Below, piece after piece: positions 19,383-29,524 of a stretch of DNA of 64,000 nt. A model generated the notes under the pieces. The model worked only from the letters and a program-made list of their open reading frames with translations. It did not search any database and had not been told where the DNA came from. The first letter of the stretch is position 1. Every line of letters begins with the position of its first letter. Both the position numbers and the translations under genes were made by a program. Origin of the DNA: Eutreptiella sp. 'Long Island Sound 2002' (lineage: Eukaryota > Euglenozoa > Euglenophyceae > Eutreptiales > Eutreptiaceae); the NCBI GenBank assembly GCA_964036045.1, contig OZ038384.1, forward strand, positions 40,960,844 through 41,024,843, in the 5' to 3' direction.

Positions 19383-20972
19383 TCAGCTGAGCCAGAAACG
19401 TCCAGCAACGTCAGAGCCTTCGGTCTTCAGGAGGGGCCCCCTTGAGAAACGTCTCCGTGGACTCCTGATCACATAACCACAACACGGAATTGCTGCCAAA
19501 CAGTCGGTTTTATCCAGAGATAAGCAGAATTCCGGAGAGTAATTCACAATCATACGTGCTGTAGTTTGTTCTGATTGAGGACCATTTCCAATTCTAGGGC
19601 CAATGGGTACGAGATGGAATTCTTGCGAATTGTAGTTGTGCTTGAGTGAACCGTCACGATTGACTCCGACTGTCCGCAATTCATCCGCCATTCTCCTTGC
19701 CGCTGCTCCTGGAATTCGTTGCCACTGCAGAGGTGTACCTCCGCCTCCCACCAGAGACACATCAGTGATGACAACGAACTCACCGTCAGGTGCAGGTGTG
19801 CCAAACAACCTCAAAGAACTCAGTTTTTCCTTGATCTCCTGAGACTGAGCTTCATGCTGGGGTGTCCACTTCCAAGGTACAGTCTTCTCGGTCACGTCCG
19901 TGAGGAGGTGGCTACTGTAATTGAAAGTGGGGATGTGTCTCCTGTAGAAATTACAGGATCCCAGGAAAGCTCTAATGTCCTTGATGCAACGGGTCTTGTC
20001 ATCACGGATGGAAGCCTTCAAAATTGGGGTAATTGTTTCCTTCACAGGTCTCCCCCATCTCCATCGAACTTGGAAACCCAAATATTCAATTTCCTCCTGC
20101 ATGAATTGACATTTTTCCAACTTCACGCGGGTATTGCATTCCTCACAAGTGCGTAGAAACTCTTCCACCAAACTTAAATTATCATCAGTGGTACCGGTCC
20201 CCAATAGGACATCGTCTATATAGACCTCAATGACTGCCCCCCTTTTCAGCAGTGCCTGCACCGTAGGTTTCAGCTTCATACGGGCCACCACCTGGTTCAT
20301 GAGGTCCTGGAAGGATGGCGGAGCATTTGTCAACCCTAACGCCATAACGTTCCATTTGAACACTCGACCATTGGGAGCAATAAATGCTGATAGATCCTGC
20401 GCTGGTTTTGTTAACTCCACTTGCCAGAAACCACTGGGCTTATCGACTTTGGATTTGAAACGGCAATGAGCAGCTCTTTCCAGCGCTTGTTCCAAACTTG
20501 GTAGACTCCCTGAATGTTTCTTGGTGAGTTTGTTCAGCTTCCCGTAGTGGACAACCAGTCTTTTTGCATTGCTCCCTGGTATGTCTACCAGGAAACATGG
20601 AGAGCAGTGTTTTGGATACTCTGCTTGCTCATATTTTTCTGCGAGGTCGGCTGCAATGCATTCAGTGATCTGACGCATTCTTTCCTCACTGTCAGCCTTG
20701 CTAGCTGGAAATGGCTTTGAACGCACTGTGGTATTTTTGTGTTCATCCATCAATTCCAAGTCCATGGTAACCAACTTCTCACATGAACCATGTGCCATGA
20801 ATGGTCCAAAAGCAACCATCCTTCGACGTAGGATTTCTTGAACTTTGGAAGGCAAATTTTTGATCTTATCCTCGAAATCATCTGCAGCTGCCAAACTTCC
20901 TGTACTAATCCCTGGATACATAGTAACACTCACTGAGTAGGGCCGGGACGTCCAGATAAACGTCATCGCCAT
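19383..20972 (-). pseudogene. el2 reverse transcriptase and start of RNase H
   Basis: A 529-aa frame. RT: CFLVDIPGSNAKRLVVHYGK, FWQVEL (first Asp replaced by Glu), FKWNVMALGLTNAPPSFQ, and the intact catalytic box EVYIDDVLLG. Connection: GSCNFYRRHIPTF. RNase H starts VITDVSLVGGGGTPLQW. After GPRIGNGPQ the frame is lost; another frame continues with NYSTYDCELLSGILL and an internal TAA near 19510. The MAMTFIW start is artefactual; the frame enters from an upstream frameshift. Confidence 0.85.
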
Positions 20973-21448
20973 TCATGATAAAGCGATCGTCATCCAGACA
21001 GTGATAGAGCAAATCTGTTTCATCACCGTCAACGCTCCTGCCCGTGAACTCGTTGTAATGGCTCTTCCATCTGTCCCTGAGCTCTAGCCTTTTTCGTTCC
21101 TCAGATATCTGGAAGATTCAGAGTTCAATGTCCTTCTTCAAAGAGCGCAAGTCATCCTTCGAGACCGGCCATCCACGTAGGTTGGCAATTCTTGCCTTGT
21201 CCTCCTCGACTTGCATGGTCACGCCATACTCTTGCATAGCATCTAGGGCCAGACACGACATGGTAAAACTTTATACACCTCCCATAACTGGACCTTCGAG
21301 ATTGACTTCGCTCAGTAAATCTTCGATTTGGTCCGAATAGTCTTCGTGGATGCTTGGGAATGGGTCGTACCTCAGAAGCTGAGCGATATTGAGATCCGCA
21401 AGATAGTCGTCTTCACTGACTTCATCTCATTGCACTTCTGCAGGTTCC
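20973..21448 (-). pseudogene. el2 linker between methyltransferase-like domain and RT
   Basis: Several short frames with charged sequence such as LELRDRWKSHYNEF and DLLYHCLDDDRFIMNGDDVY. It corresponds in position to the el1 linker (DLLYAYQGL) and has no recognised domain. Broken by multiple stops. Confidence 0.5.
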
Positions 21449-21838
21449 TCACTGACCTCTCCCCACTGAAAGTCGACCTTGGCGAACTTCAGCATCTAGA
21501 ACGCCCGCATCCTGTTCTTCATCTGATTCGGTTGGAGGGTGAATTTGTTGGACTTCAGACTCGTCCTTCGGTGTTGTTGCAGGTGTATCGTGCCCGTATC
21601 GCTTCAGTAGATCAGACTGGGTTAAACCACGGTTCACTCGGTGGAGAAACCTGACCACTTGCGTATTCAGTTCATCCAACGAAATATCACAATCATTGCC
21701 ATCCATGAGAGATGCAATGCTTCCCCAGCGTGGGGCTGGTAATGGGCTGGTCGCCCCATCTGGGAGATAGAGGGGTACATCTGGGATAGGTACACGAACC
21801 TTCGTCATGCGGTCAACGAATGGTCGCCATGCAGCAGC
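21449..21838 (-). pseudogene. el2 segment C-terminal to the methyltransferase-like domain
   Basis: Read in the frame that follows CPDWG and a TGA: WRPFVDRMTKVRVPIPDVPLYLPDG then APRWGSIASLMDGN and GLTQSDLLKRYG. el1 has the parallel pieces EYWRNLLDRL, IYVPLGR, GWGSMLSVVDGG, GLTLGDLKDRL. Conservation between diverged elements shows it is part of the same inserted module, not random linker. Confidence 0.5.
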
Positions 21839-22150
21839 TTCCCCGGTTCAGCCCCAATCGGGACAAATGACCACGACTTGCGCTCGGTCGAGCACGGCCT
21901 TGGTAACCATCTTCTCGAGGTCTGATGACAGGTGGTTGGCCCAGCATAACTGAAAGTCGTGCCAGTTGTAGGCATAACATGAATTCAGGGGGGTGCAATA
22001 CCGCGGTTCCGTGTAATTTTTGGGGTTGGCGTACAAGTCCACGGTGGGTCTCGAATCACCAGGGTCGATGAGGACCTGCTCCCTAAGTGAAGGTAACAAA
22101 CTGTAGGCTTCTCTCCGGGAAATTCTCAAAGATGATTGGTCGGGTGGCAA
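21839..22150 (-). pseudogene. el2 methyltransferase-like domain
   Basis: A 100-aa frame: SRREAYSLLPSLREQVL, PTVDLYANPKNYTEPRY, YNWHDFQLCWANHLSSDLEK, then VVVICPDWG. D-L-Y-A-x-x-x-N, the W-A-N-x-x-S block, the following helix and the strand ending CPDW align with el1 and with the phage-type/DIRS N6-adenine methyltransferase pattern. NPPY/F is NHLS here, so it is probably catalytically dead. It overlaps the end of the protease ORF and is followed by a TGA. Confidence 0.45.
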
Positions 22151-22524
22151 TCCGCTTTCTCCTTCCTTCGGAAAGGACCGTCAGAAAATGATACCAAGGA
22201 TAATTCATCAGTCTCCCGAGTTTTGACAATGAGTCTCGATGAAGTAAAAATCAAACCCAGAATCGTCTTGGCGCTTTGACGGATGAAACTCATGCCCAGG
22301 CATACCTGAAGAGCTGAAGACCTCATAACGATACCAACATGCGGAACATTGAAATTACCCATGCACACATGCAAGGATTTTTCTCCTTCACTGTACGTGT
22401 AGTGCCCATTTCCCACCTTGAGTGCACAGTAACCCCTGCGACTCGGATCTGACACCAATGATGAAGCCACAATGGAATCGGTTGCACCGATATGCAAAAC
22501 AGTGTCACACATCTGCTCCTCCAC
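22126..22524 (-). pseudogene. el2 aspartic protease, active site lost
   Basis: Frame with TVLHIGATDSIVASSLVSD where D-T-G-A is expected: Asp is His and Thr is Ile. VGNGHYTYSEGEKSLHVC and ALQVCLGMSFIRQSAKTILG correspond to the flap and the second hydrophobic block of el1 (MGDGHVVHSCGD; FVLRTDFFVQHSQ). Placement between the CCHC Gag and the methyltransferase-like domain matches el1. Confidence 0.7.
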
Positions 22525-22536
22525 AACCAGGGGTAG

Positions 22537-23388
22537 TCACAACGTGAGACCGTCCTTGACAGCGGCTCGAAGGAAGTCCGGGATTTTCTCAACCTCTGGA
22601 AATGCCAGATCTCTATTCCTCTTCTTGGCTTGACTCTCAGTGTCCTCCTGCATCGGTTTGGCGTCTGCTGAGGAGGCGCCAGCACCAGCACTTACTGCGG
22701 AGGGGCCAGATGCATCTTTATCTCTTGCGCCAGCTTTTGGTCCCTTTTGCTTCTCGTCCTTCCTTTTCTTCTTGGCATCTTCCACCGCCTTTTGGGCTGC
22801 CTCCTCACTGAGACCGGATTGGGTCAGGAAGCTCTTGAGTCGATGCTCTTTCTGTTCTTTTTGGATCTCAGAGCAATGATCGCTGTAGTGGTTCGTTTTA
22901 CCACAATGTTTACACTGAATGCGTGCTTGGAATTCGGCGATCAACGCGTTGGGGTCCAACTGTCCTTTGCCTCCTCTGCCTCCTTGGCCTTTCCCCCTTC
23001 CTGGACCTTTCTCTTTGCCAGAGCCTTTTCCTCCTTTGTTGCCCTTGCCTTCTTTCTCAGAGACTCTTAGCTCTGCAATCATCGAGTGGCATTGGGAGGC
23101 GAGTTCGGTGATGTCCGACTTTGGTGCTGAATTTCCAGACGATGGTCCTCCAGAGAAAGAGGTGTCCTTTTCCTTATCTCTCTGCTTTTCTCCATATCGA
23201 CTCGAAGCAGTGCGCCCGATTGCAGAATCACGAGAAGTGGCAAGATGTTTGAAACCGACAGAAAGCTGTGCGCCCTCCTTCATGAGATCCTTCAATGAAC
23301 CATAAGGAGTGCATTCCTGCAAAAAGGTTATCGTCCTTGGTCCACTCAACGAATAGTTTATCATTAATCTTCGAAGAAAGTTCCACAA
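22537..23388 (-). pseudogene. el2 Gag C-terminal part with CCHC knuckle
   Basis: A 283-aa frame with a Gly/Lys-rich basic segment (residues 110-145), the knuckle CKHCGKTNHYSDHC at 159-172 (CX2CX4HX4C), then a Lys/Glu/Ala-rich helix (LSEEAAQKAVEDAKKKRK). Nucleic-acid-binding nucleocapsid role is expected from the family. It overlaps the preceding Gag frame, implying a frameshift lesion. Confidence 0.75.
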
Positions 23389-23958
23389 GCTTGCGCTCCT
23401 CAGTCATAACTCCTGGGTTCAACTTGTCAAACAGCCCTTCCAGTGTTTCCAACAATTTGACCACTTGCTCCGGTTTCGGGTCATAAGGTAAATGGGACAC
23501 CTTCAAAATCTCACCCGGAATTGAGAGGTCTTGGAGGTTTTTCAGAAAGTCCTCAACGCCTGTGGCCGTTTTGAGCAATTTGGAGAGGTTTTTTTGAAGT
23601 TCAGGATCTTGATGCTCTGAACGATGAGGTTAGCCTTCACCCGATCTTTGGCTTTCGCCCTGTCAGTGAGCACTAGGTATCTTCGGAATGTTTCTGCATA
23701 CTTCTCAACGTTGCGCCCATCGAACGGTGTAATTTCCATTTTCAGAGCGTTAGTCTTATCCTCTTCACTGTCATTCGACCACTCATATTTGTTCACACCT
23801 CCACACACTTCTGTGAGCGTGGCAAAAACCGACCATTCTCGCGTAACAAAGGGACTTTTCTTAGTAGACGGAGAACGACTGGAGGTTGGCATACACCGAG
23901 TGTCTTCAGACGTCTTGGAGATCTACTCGTTCATCCGATCAATGCGCTGGAGCACCTC
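23228..23958 (-). pseudogene. el2 Gag capsid region, frameshifted
   Basis: Two overlapping frames (23892-23542 and 23578-23228). The first has KMEITPFDGRNVEKYAETFR and RRYLVLTDRAKAKDRVKANL, a typical Gag helical pattern comparable to el1 LPEPTGKDLSEFAENFGRFL. The second continues with EDFLKNLQDLSIPGEILKV and LVELSSKINDKLFVEW. A frame change lies between them near 23570. Confidence 0.65.
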
Positions 23959-24036
23959 CGAAGGAAGTGGGTCATCCGTCTCCAGGATTTCCTCCTCAGA
24001 ATCGTCAGAGAGAGTCCTGTGGAACTCAACTTTAGA

Positions 24037-24464
24037 CTATCCCTTAAGTGACTTACGCGTACACGTCTCTCGTACTTCGGTAGCTTTGTGCTTCATTTTC
24101 CCCTTGAGATCCGTCAAAAACTCAACGTCCAAACAGGTACTCTGTGATCGTCTTCTGAACAGTGATCCTTTGGTGAGGACGTAGGTTCCAGAAAAATGAT
24201 CGGCGGACTGAAAGGAACAGGTGTGGTAGTAGATCCTGTCGGGAAGATCGGTGAGTTTATACCTGGAAATGAACTGGTCAAGCGTCTGCGCGCGTAGCAC
24301 TCTTGAATTGAAGCTGCGGTCTTGTTGAAAACCAGTGTTTCTTGTGGGTAAAAGAAATTCTGCATGTTCTCTTCATCAACGTGTGAAACACGCTCGCATT
24401 CTTCCAAGCCAGCCAGTAATAAAATATAAGGATCACCAATAAAATCCAATTCTTGTTTTACCAT
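24037..24464 (-). pseudogene. el2 pre-Gag coding region, unknown
   Basis: Overlapping minus frames 24464-24114 (MVKQELDFIGDPYILLLAGL) and 24300-24037 (LDQFISRYKLTDLPDRIYYH). Protein-like composition, but no known domain. They lie between the LTR-initiated leader ORF and Gag and may be one N-terminal extension split by a frameshift. Confidence 0.4.
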
Positions 24465-24745
24465 TGGTTGATGACTTTCATATGATTGAGATAAAGGTTG
24501 CCTTTCTTGTTTCGCCCCATCGTCTTCTTGAGCTCCGTGAATGTAAGACCCCAGTGACGCTTGTTGATTGTCGACGTTGCTAGAACCACGAGATCGACAC
24601 TTTGACGGGTGGAATCGATATCGTGCACAGTAGCATCCATACCTCTGATACCACTGTTAAATTCCCGTTTTGCATCTTGGTCCTCTATTTGAATAGTCTC
24701 AGTATCCTCTGGTTCCACTTGCTTTGGTGTTTGTTCCTGCTCCAT
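24458..24745 (-). CDS. el2 leader ORF starting inside the 5' LTR and crossing the primer site
   Basis: A 95-aa ORF whose first 30 codons (MEQEQTPKQVEPEDTETIQI onward) lie in the LTR and which reads through the primer binding site into internal DNA (HWGLTFTELKKTMGRNKKGN). The other LTR preserves the same start and frame with a few conservative substitutions (Q/K, D/E). It ends overlapping the start of the next frame. Whether it is translated depends on where the RNA starts, which the sequence does not show. Confidence 0.4.
   Translation of the reverse strand: MEQEQTPKQVEPEDTETIQIEDQDAKREFNSGIRGMDATVHDIDSTRQSVDLVVLATSTINKRHWGLTFTELKKTMGRNKKGNLYLNHMKVINQW
24642..24653 (-). other. el2 primer binding site (initiator Met tRNA)
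   Basis: Coding strand TGGTATCAGAGG, one base after the LTR end. It matches 11 of 12 bases of the standard TGGTATCAGAGC complement to the 3' end of initiator tRNA-Met used by many Ty3/gypsy and Ty1/copia elements. Confidence 0.9.
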
Positions 24746-25643
24746 TTCAGGTACTCAAAGGTTTCAATGAAAAATAGAACCAGACCAAGACTCCAAGATG
24801 AGCAGAAATGGGATCAGTAAAACCAATCAAGAACTTGATCGGGCTGCAAAATGAACAGACAAACAATGGGTGATGTTGGGCCTTGTGCTTGCTTGTCCGC
24901 ATGCATGCTTCAGAACCACTCAGGACTTTAAAGCTTTTTCAGCCTGCACTCTGGAAATGGCAACAACAGTGAATAGTAACTTCAGATAAGGGCAAAAATG
25001 GTATATCTCAGAAATCAGGCCTCCTGCAAAGATAGTGATAAAAGTGCATAGAAAATAAATTTTAAATGTCTTCCAGGAATTTGTTGTAGCTCAGGAAATA
25101 ATAAATTCATGTCTGCAAACCTGAGTACGAACTTCCCTGATGACGTCAGAACTCAGTAGGAATCATCCATAGTGGAAGCGGCACGCTCACGGGGCAAAAA
25201 TGGTCGAAAAAAGGAAATAGTCTTATGACCACTGTATAGATGCGCAATTATATGCTGAGTCCAAAAATCACATTATTCTTCTGTGAAACGACCATGTGTT
25301 GAAGAAAAATGCAGATTACTGTACAGCTCAATCTCAATGAGACTGGCCGGAAAAAAAAGATAAAGCAAAGGCCCACACCCATGTTGTGCTATATTACAAA
25401 TAGTCTTCAAAGAAGGAACAATTGAATAACAAACAATAGCTCATGGCATATAATACAATGGATAAACCCTCTTTTGAATTAAAGGTAAGCCATGAAGCGT
25501 CTTTCGTCCATATTGGAAGTGATTAAGCTCCATGGATAAAACTTGCCCCAATGCCCCAACCAAACGCCAATGAAAATTTAGAGCATTGCTCCATATGAAA
25601 CCAATTTTTTGAGAAATTGTTACTCATTCATGGACTTTTAACA
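24655..25643 (-). repeat. el2 5' LTR
   Basis: Plus orientation TGTTAAATTCCC...TTTTAACA, pairing with 14848-15855. On the coding strand it is upstream. It holds the first 91 bases of the leader ORF. Confidence 0.92.
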
Positions 25644-25648
25644 ATGCC
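25644..25648. repeat. Target site duplication of el2, right (ATGCC)
   Basis: Partner of ACGCC at 14843-14847. Confidence 0.8.
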
Positions 25649-26458
25649 GACCTCGAGGCGTATGAGGACTGGGGAGCCCGAGAAAAGGCTCGAAATGATG
25701 CCCTCATTGATCGGCCGTCAAAATCTTGGGAAGGGAGTGTATCTGGACCCCCCGTGCAGCCATATGGCCAGGGTCACTGTAGCTGGTACAGCAATCTCCG
25801 CGCGGCCAGCCACTACCCCTGCTTTCATTATGAGTGCCCCAGCCTGGAAACAACCACTCCGGACAAGCTAGATGCCGAGAGGGCAGCAGATTCTCTGCTC
25901 CATCCGAAATACAGGAGCCAGGTGACTCCAGACCCCCTCCCAGCTGATGGGCCACTCACTGCGGACCCTTCTCGGTGCCCTGATTGCCTGGATCACCATA
26001 AGATTAACACGTGTGGTGTCCTGAACATCGCGCACAGTGGTTCTGATGATCCTGACTGTGGTTCTGAGGCTGAAGAGTCCGTGGGTCCTGAGTTCTTTGA
26101 GGAACCAGACCTCCATGGTATGGCGCACGTGATGAGGGAGTCTCGTCATGCTCCCCACGCTCTGATTGCTTCCGTCACATCAGTGAATGTGCCCCCACCG
26201 TGTAGTATCCTGTATGAGGATTGCGAGCCATACTACGCTCAGGACCCCGACTTGAAAGTCCGGCTACACTGGGGTATCAAGAAAGACATTGAGTATGCAA
26301 TATACCGGTGGCATGAACCACCATATGGACAAGCCCATATCAGGTTGGATGGTAGAGCAACAGTTTCAGGGTTTTGGGGATACCTAGATGTGCAAAGTAG
26401 TGCACCGCTTCTCTTACCTTGCTCGGGATTGCCACAGGAACCAGTTCCATGTCCGTAA
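25649..26458 (+). pseudogene. Gypsy A: linker between RNase H and integrase
   Basis: Continues the RNase H frame across the el2 insertion (DLEAYEDWGAREKARNDALI). The 234-aa frame from 25754 has CPDCLDHHKINTCGVLN, ESRHAPHALIASVTSVNV, YEDCEPYYAQDPDLKVRL and IEYAIYRWHEP. Gypsy B encodes the same on the opposite strand after its inversion. No catalytic domain; probably the tether between RNase H and integrase. It loses frame against the integrase ORF near 26390. Confidence 0.6.
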
Positions 26459-27182
26459 TCCGTCCGACGATGACCTCCGGGACGGAGTGAAGGAGGTTTT
26501 GGATGCCTGTGTGTTATGTACACAGTCCAAGGCGCGAAGGGGCCCATATCCTGATTCCTGTGAGCTCTTCCCCGTGCCCTCCTACCCCTTTGCATCTGTA
26601 GCGATGGACTTTGTATCTCTGCCTGAACTTAAACATCCTGAAACGGGCGTAAAGGTGGACTATGCAATGGTTATGGTATTTTGTTTGACAGCTTATATCC
26701 TGGCCATCCCATGTAGACAAGAGGGACTGACGAGCCATAAAGCGGCCGCCATATTTATGCACTATTGTGCCTCTTTTATGAGGATGCCCAGGGAGATACA
26801 TTCTGATAATCAGTCCATCATTTCTTCAGAGTTCTTCGACGCCCTGTGTGGTCTTGCTGGCATTACTCAGGCCAAGTCTATAGTGTATAGACCACAGAGT
26901 AATGGGCGTGCGGAGCGGGCAGTCCAGTCTTTCATAAATGCCCTGCGGCTATACTTAGTGCTCCGCAAGTTGGACTGGGTATACGCCCTGCAATTTGCCC
27001 TGTGGGGTCTTAATGACCTACCGGGCCCCATTGCACCCTATTCACCGCACCGGCTGGTTTTCGGCCGGGACCCTATCAGGTTTGGCGAGTTACCCCCCCT
27101 GACCCTGGATTCCGGAGGATGCGGCCGAGTACTTCCGCAGGGCTCAGGACAAACGCCAGTTCATCCCATCAAATTTGGTTGA
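26388..27182 (+). pseudogene. Gypsy A integrase catalytic core (DD35E intact)
   Basis: A 264-aa frame. Zinc finger remnants: QFH then CVLCTQSKA (the first His pair is damaged). Core: Asp74 in VAMDFVSLP, Asp140 in EIHSDNQS, Glu176 in YRPQSNGRAERAV, with 35 residues between the last two, as in DDE integrases. QSFINALRLYL and GLNDLPGPIAPYSPHRLVFG follow. The frame shifts after LPPLTLD; the C-terminal domain continues in the next ORF. Gypsy B has lost two of the three acidic residues. Confidence 0.85.
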
Positions 27183-27478
27183 CCTCCATGCCCGCGAGTA
27201 CCAGGCCTTCTTACAAAAACACCCGTCCCTGCAGTTTAAGGAGGTAGACCGCGTATGGGTGCGAAACAGGACCCACCAGCCTGGCTCACATCCGAAGCTG
27301 GACAGGACATGGCAGGGCCCTGCAGAGATCCTCTGTAAGGTCTCCACGAATACATACTTAGTAATGCTGAACAGTAAGGAGGTCATTCTGTTGGTCAGAA
27401 GGCTAAAGCCCTATATACCGCGACCGGATCGCGCAAACCCCCCCTCCATCATTTCTCTGAGCGCCAGAACCTCCACGA
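27175..27478 (+). pseudogene. Gypsy A integrase C-terminal (GPY-like) domain
   Basis: VDLHAREYQAFLQKHPSLQF, DRVWVRNRTHQPGSHPKLD, TWQGPAEILCKVSTNTYLV, RRLKPYIPRPDRANPP: the basic beta-barrel that follows the core in Ty3/gypsy integrases. The ORF carries on to 27519 in a wrong frame; the true continuation is the chromodomain frame. Confidence 0.7.
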
Positions 27479-27701
27479 TGACTTCTATGTTGTCGAGGAT
27501 GTCCTGGTTCGAGGGATAGCGAAGAAGTCCAAACAGCCCTTCGAAGGCGGCAAACCCTGGTGGAGAGTCAAATACCGGGGTCTTGACCGGCCAAAATGGC
27601 ATGATGTCACTGCTTACCTGCATGACATCCACAAAGACGCGCTGAACTACAATCAGCAGCACCAGATCACGGTGTCAACCGATTCCCTCAGGGGAATCTA
27701 G
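27479..27701 (+). pseudogene. Gypsy A chromodomain-like tail
   Basis: In the frame one step off the preceding ORF: DFYVVEDVLVRGIAKK, KPWWRVKYRGLDRPKWHDVT, AYLHDIHKDALN, stop TAG at 27699. FYVVEDVL with WWRVKYRGL and WHDV matches the chromodomain pattern. Gypsy B has YVVEDVSEHEYRG and KPWSRVKYPGLDGPKWHDVT in continuous frame with its integrase tail. Confidence 0.65.
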
Positions 27702-28963
27702 CTGTCGCTGGACAGACTGATCTGCTCTCCTGGCGCCCGGCCTGAGGGTGTCTATAAACTGTCCTGACTGGCTCCTAGTCTAGGGCTGAATCAGGCTGAA
27801 TGCCCAGCCCTTGACACCCGCCTGGATGTCCCTGCAGCCCCTGAGATGGTCTCTGGCGTACAATGGGCAGCTGCGCAGGTGGCATCTCCGGTGTTTCCCT
27901 CTCCCTCTTCTTCCCTCTGAGGTATCTATGGACCTGTAGGTCTGCAGTACCTCATTTCCTTCTCCTCCTGAGATAGCTCTGGACTTGACGCCCTGAGGTA
28001 TCTGAGAGTCCTGAAATGCATTGCATGTAGGCAATTCAGGGCAGCAGTTGGGGTCATGTAACTGGATTGGCTTGGAATGGCTCCGACCTGGAGTGCCAGC
28101 CAATACAGTGAACCCCCAGCGCTCGCCACGTCATGGGAATGGCTGTGAAGAGCCGAGTCTGAAAGGACGTACAGCCCGGAATAAGCAGGGTGTGACACTT
28201 CATTCTTCGGCCTTCGTGTGACTGAGGGCCAGGCGGTTGCACGGTACAATGTGCAATAACACCCGTGCACAAGCACTGTCAACGGGGACTGGCCTATCGG
28301 GAACCGCAAACGCCAGCAATGTACGTTGGAGTGCTTCGGCGTCAAGGTACTTGGGGTATGAGAATACCACCTTCCTGCTGGTACCCCTCCCTCCGCCAGA
28401 GCACCCACGTCCGCACCGGGGTAAGTTGAACAGCTCAGGACCATGACGGGACGAGGCCGTGATCTGTTTCTGTGTGCTGCCAAAGTTCAGGCAGTTTATA
28501 GTATTTTATTGTGTACTACCCCATCTCTCCCTTGTCCTGCCCGCCATTGCTGAAAATGGCTACCTTTTCTCTATTTTTTTCACCCGCTGATGGCAAGCGG
28601 GCCCTTTTACTCCTGTACATATGTAGAAGTGGGAAGCCGCACTGCAGGTAGTCACCTCAGTTCTTGTGTACATAGTTTGCCCACTCGCCAGTTGGTCGTA
28701 GCTTTTTCGTTGAGAGTGGTCGCTAACTTGGTGCCCCGCGTTGGGCTGGAAAGGGGAGTGGAAAGCTGATGCGGCGACCTGTTTTCCATTGAGAGCAGGC
28801 GCCAACTCAGATTCTGTGTTGGTCTGGGGAGGGCAGTGGAAAACATACTTGGCCCTTTGGGACAATTTTACAGCCACCCGTCCCATCCCTTTGTATGTTT
28901 CGTGTCTGCAACCACCTGGTAGTTTCTTCCGCCTCAGTGGGTACACTGAGCCGGGGAGGGGAG
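27702..28963 (+). other. Gypsy A 3' non-coding region
   Basis: Between the chromodomain stop and the presumed purine tract (GGGGAGGGGAG, 28954-28964). It contains an antisense ORF listed separately. Its counterpart in copy 2 is 45728-47046. Confidence 0.5.
27926..28483 (-). CDS. Antisense ORF in the gypsy A 3' region, unknown
   Basis: A 185-aa minus ORF (SHPAYSGLYVLSDSALHSHS; ALQVGAIPSQSSYMTPTAAL). Copy 2 keeps a 94-aa part in frame (46471-46187) and, past one stop, the rest (YWLALQVGAIP, PELSQEEKE). Some plant Ty3/gypsy elements carry an antisense gene between pol and the 3' LTR, which is why it is listed. No recognised domain; conservation could also be plain DNA similarity. Confidence 0.25.
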   Translation of the reverse strand: MAAHRNRSRPRPVMVLSCSTYPGADVGALAEGGVPAGRWYSHTPSTLTPKHSNVHCWRLRFPIGQSPLTVLVHGCYCTLYRATAWPSVTRRPKNEVSHPAYSGLYVLSDSALHSHSHDVASAGGSLYWLALQVGAIPSQSSYMTPTAALNCLHAMHFRTLRYLRASSPELSQEEKEMRYCRPTGP

Positions 28964-29524
28964 TATTTGGTGTCAGACAGCCCCCTAGAACCTTTAAGCC
29001 CCCCTCTTCAGGTGAACAGCTGTACTTTGTTTCCCACAACAAGTCGTCATCCCAAGTTCCCCCAAACTTGAAATCTTTCGGAGACGTCAGGGGACTAGGC
29101 TCATGTTTTTTGGTTGTGTGGGTCGATGGATAGGGAATGAAAATCCCTTCATATTTGTGGGCCAATTTCCGTCAAATTCGCAAAGGTACAGGACCTGCGT
29201 TTTCGCTTCGGCGCCTGTGTGAACCGGCGTCGGACCAGTTCGCGTAACTACCGACCGTTTGCGCCCATGGGACATGAATCGTGGAATCATGAACTGGACT
29301 TGATGGAAATTGAACAAAGGCCAGCGATGATGATTTGACTTCACTGTTGCTTCATTCAATATCATAATTATACAGTGGAATAAAAAAACGACGAAGCAGT
29401 GAGGTAAAAATCGAAAACTGGGCATCGACATCATGCCCAGGCAAAATAAGATGCTGAGGACGTCAAGGAGCCTCGCCAGCACCTTACGGTGCCTTTCTCT
29501 CCCCTTGCCCTTCAACTGACTAGG
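28964..29524 (+). repeat. Gypsy A 3' LTR-like segment
   Basis: Starts after the purine tract, with TGTCAGACAGCCCCC at 28972. The same segment follows gypsy B (47050-47630), and a shorter fragment recurs at 49575-49828. The 5' LTR is absent from the window, so the exact ends cannot be set; the end at about 29524 is where the shared piece stops (ACTAGGCATGGCAT). Confidence 0.45.

Larger units (their letters stand above)
14848..25643 (-). mobile_element. el2: complete Ty3/gypsy chromovirus-like LTR retrotransposon nested in gypsy A
   Basis: A 10,796-bp element on the minus strand with two LTRs (1,008 and 989 bp) ending TGTTAA...TTAACA, a 5-bp target duplication, an iMet primer site next to the right LTR and a purine tract next to the left LTR. 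Coding order: LTR-initiated leader ORF, Gag with CCHC, protease, methyltransferase-like domain, RT, RNase H, integrase, chromodomain. Many stops, a 391-bp tandem duplication and a mutated protease active site make it inactive. Related to el1 but well diverged. Confidence 0.92.
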
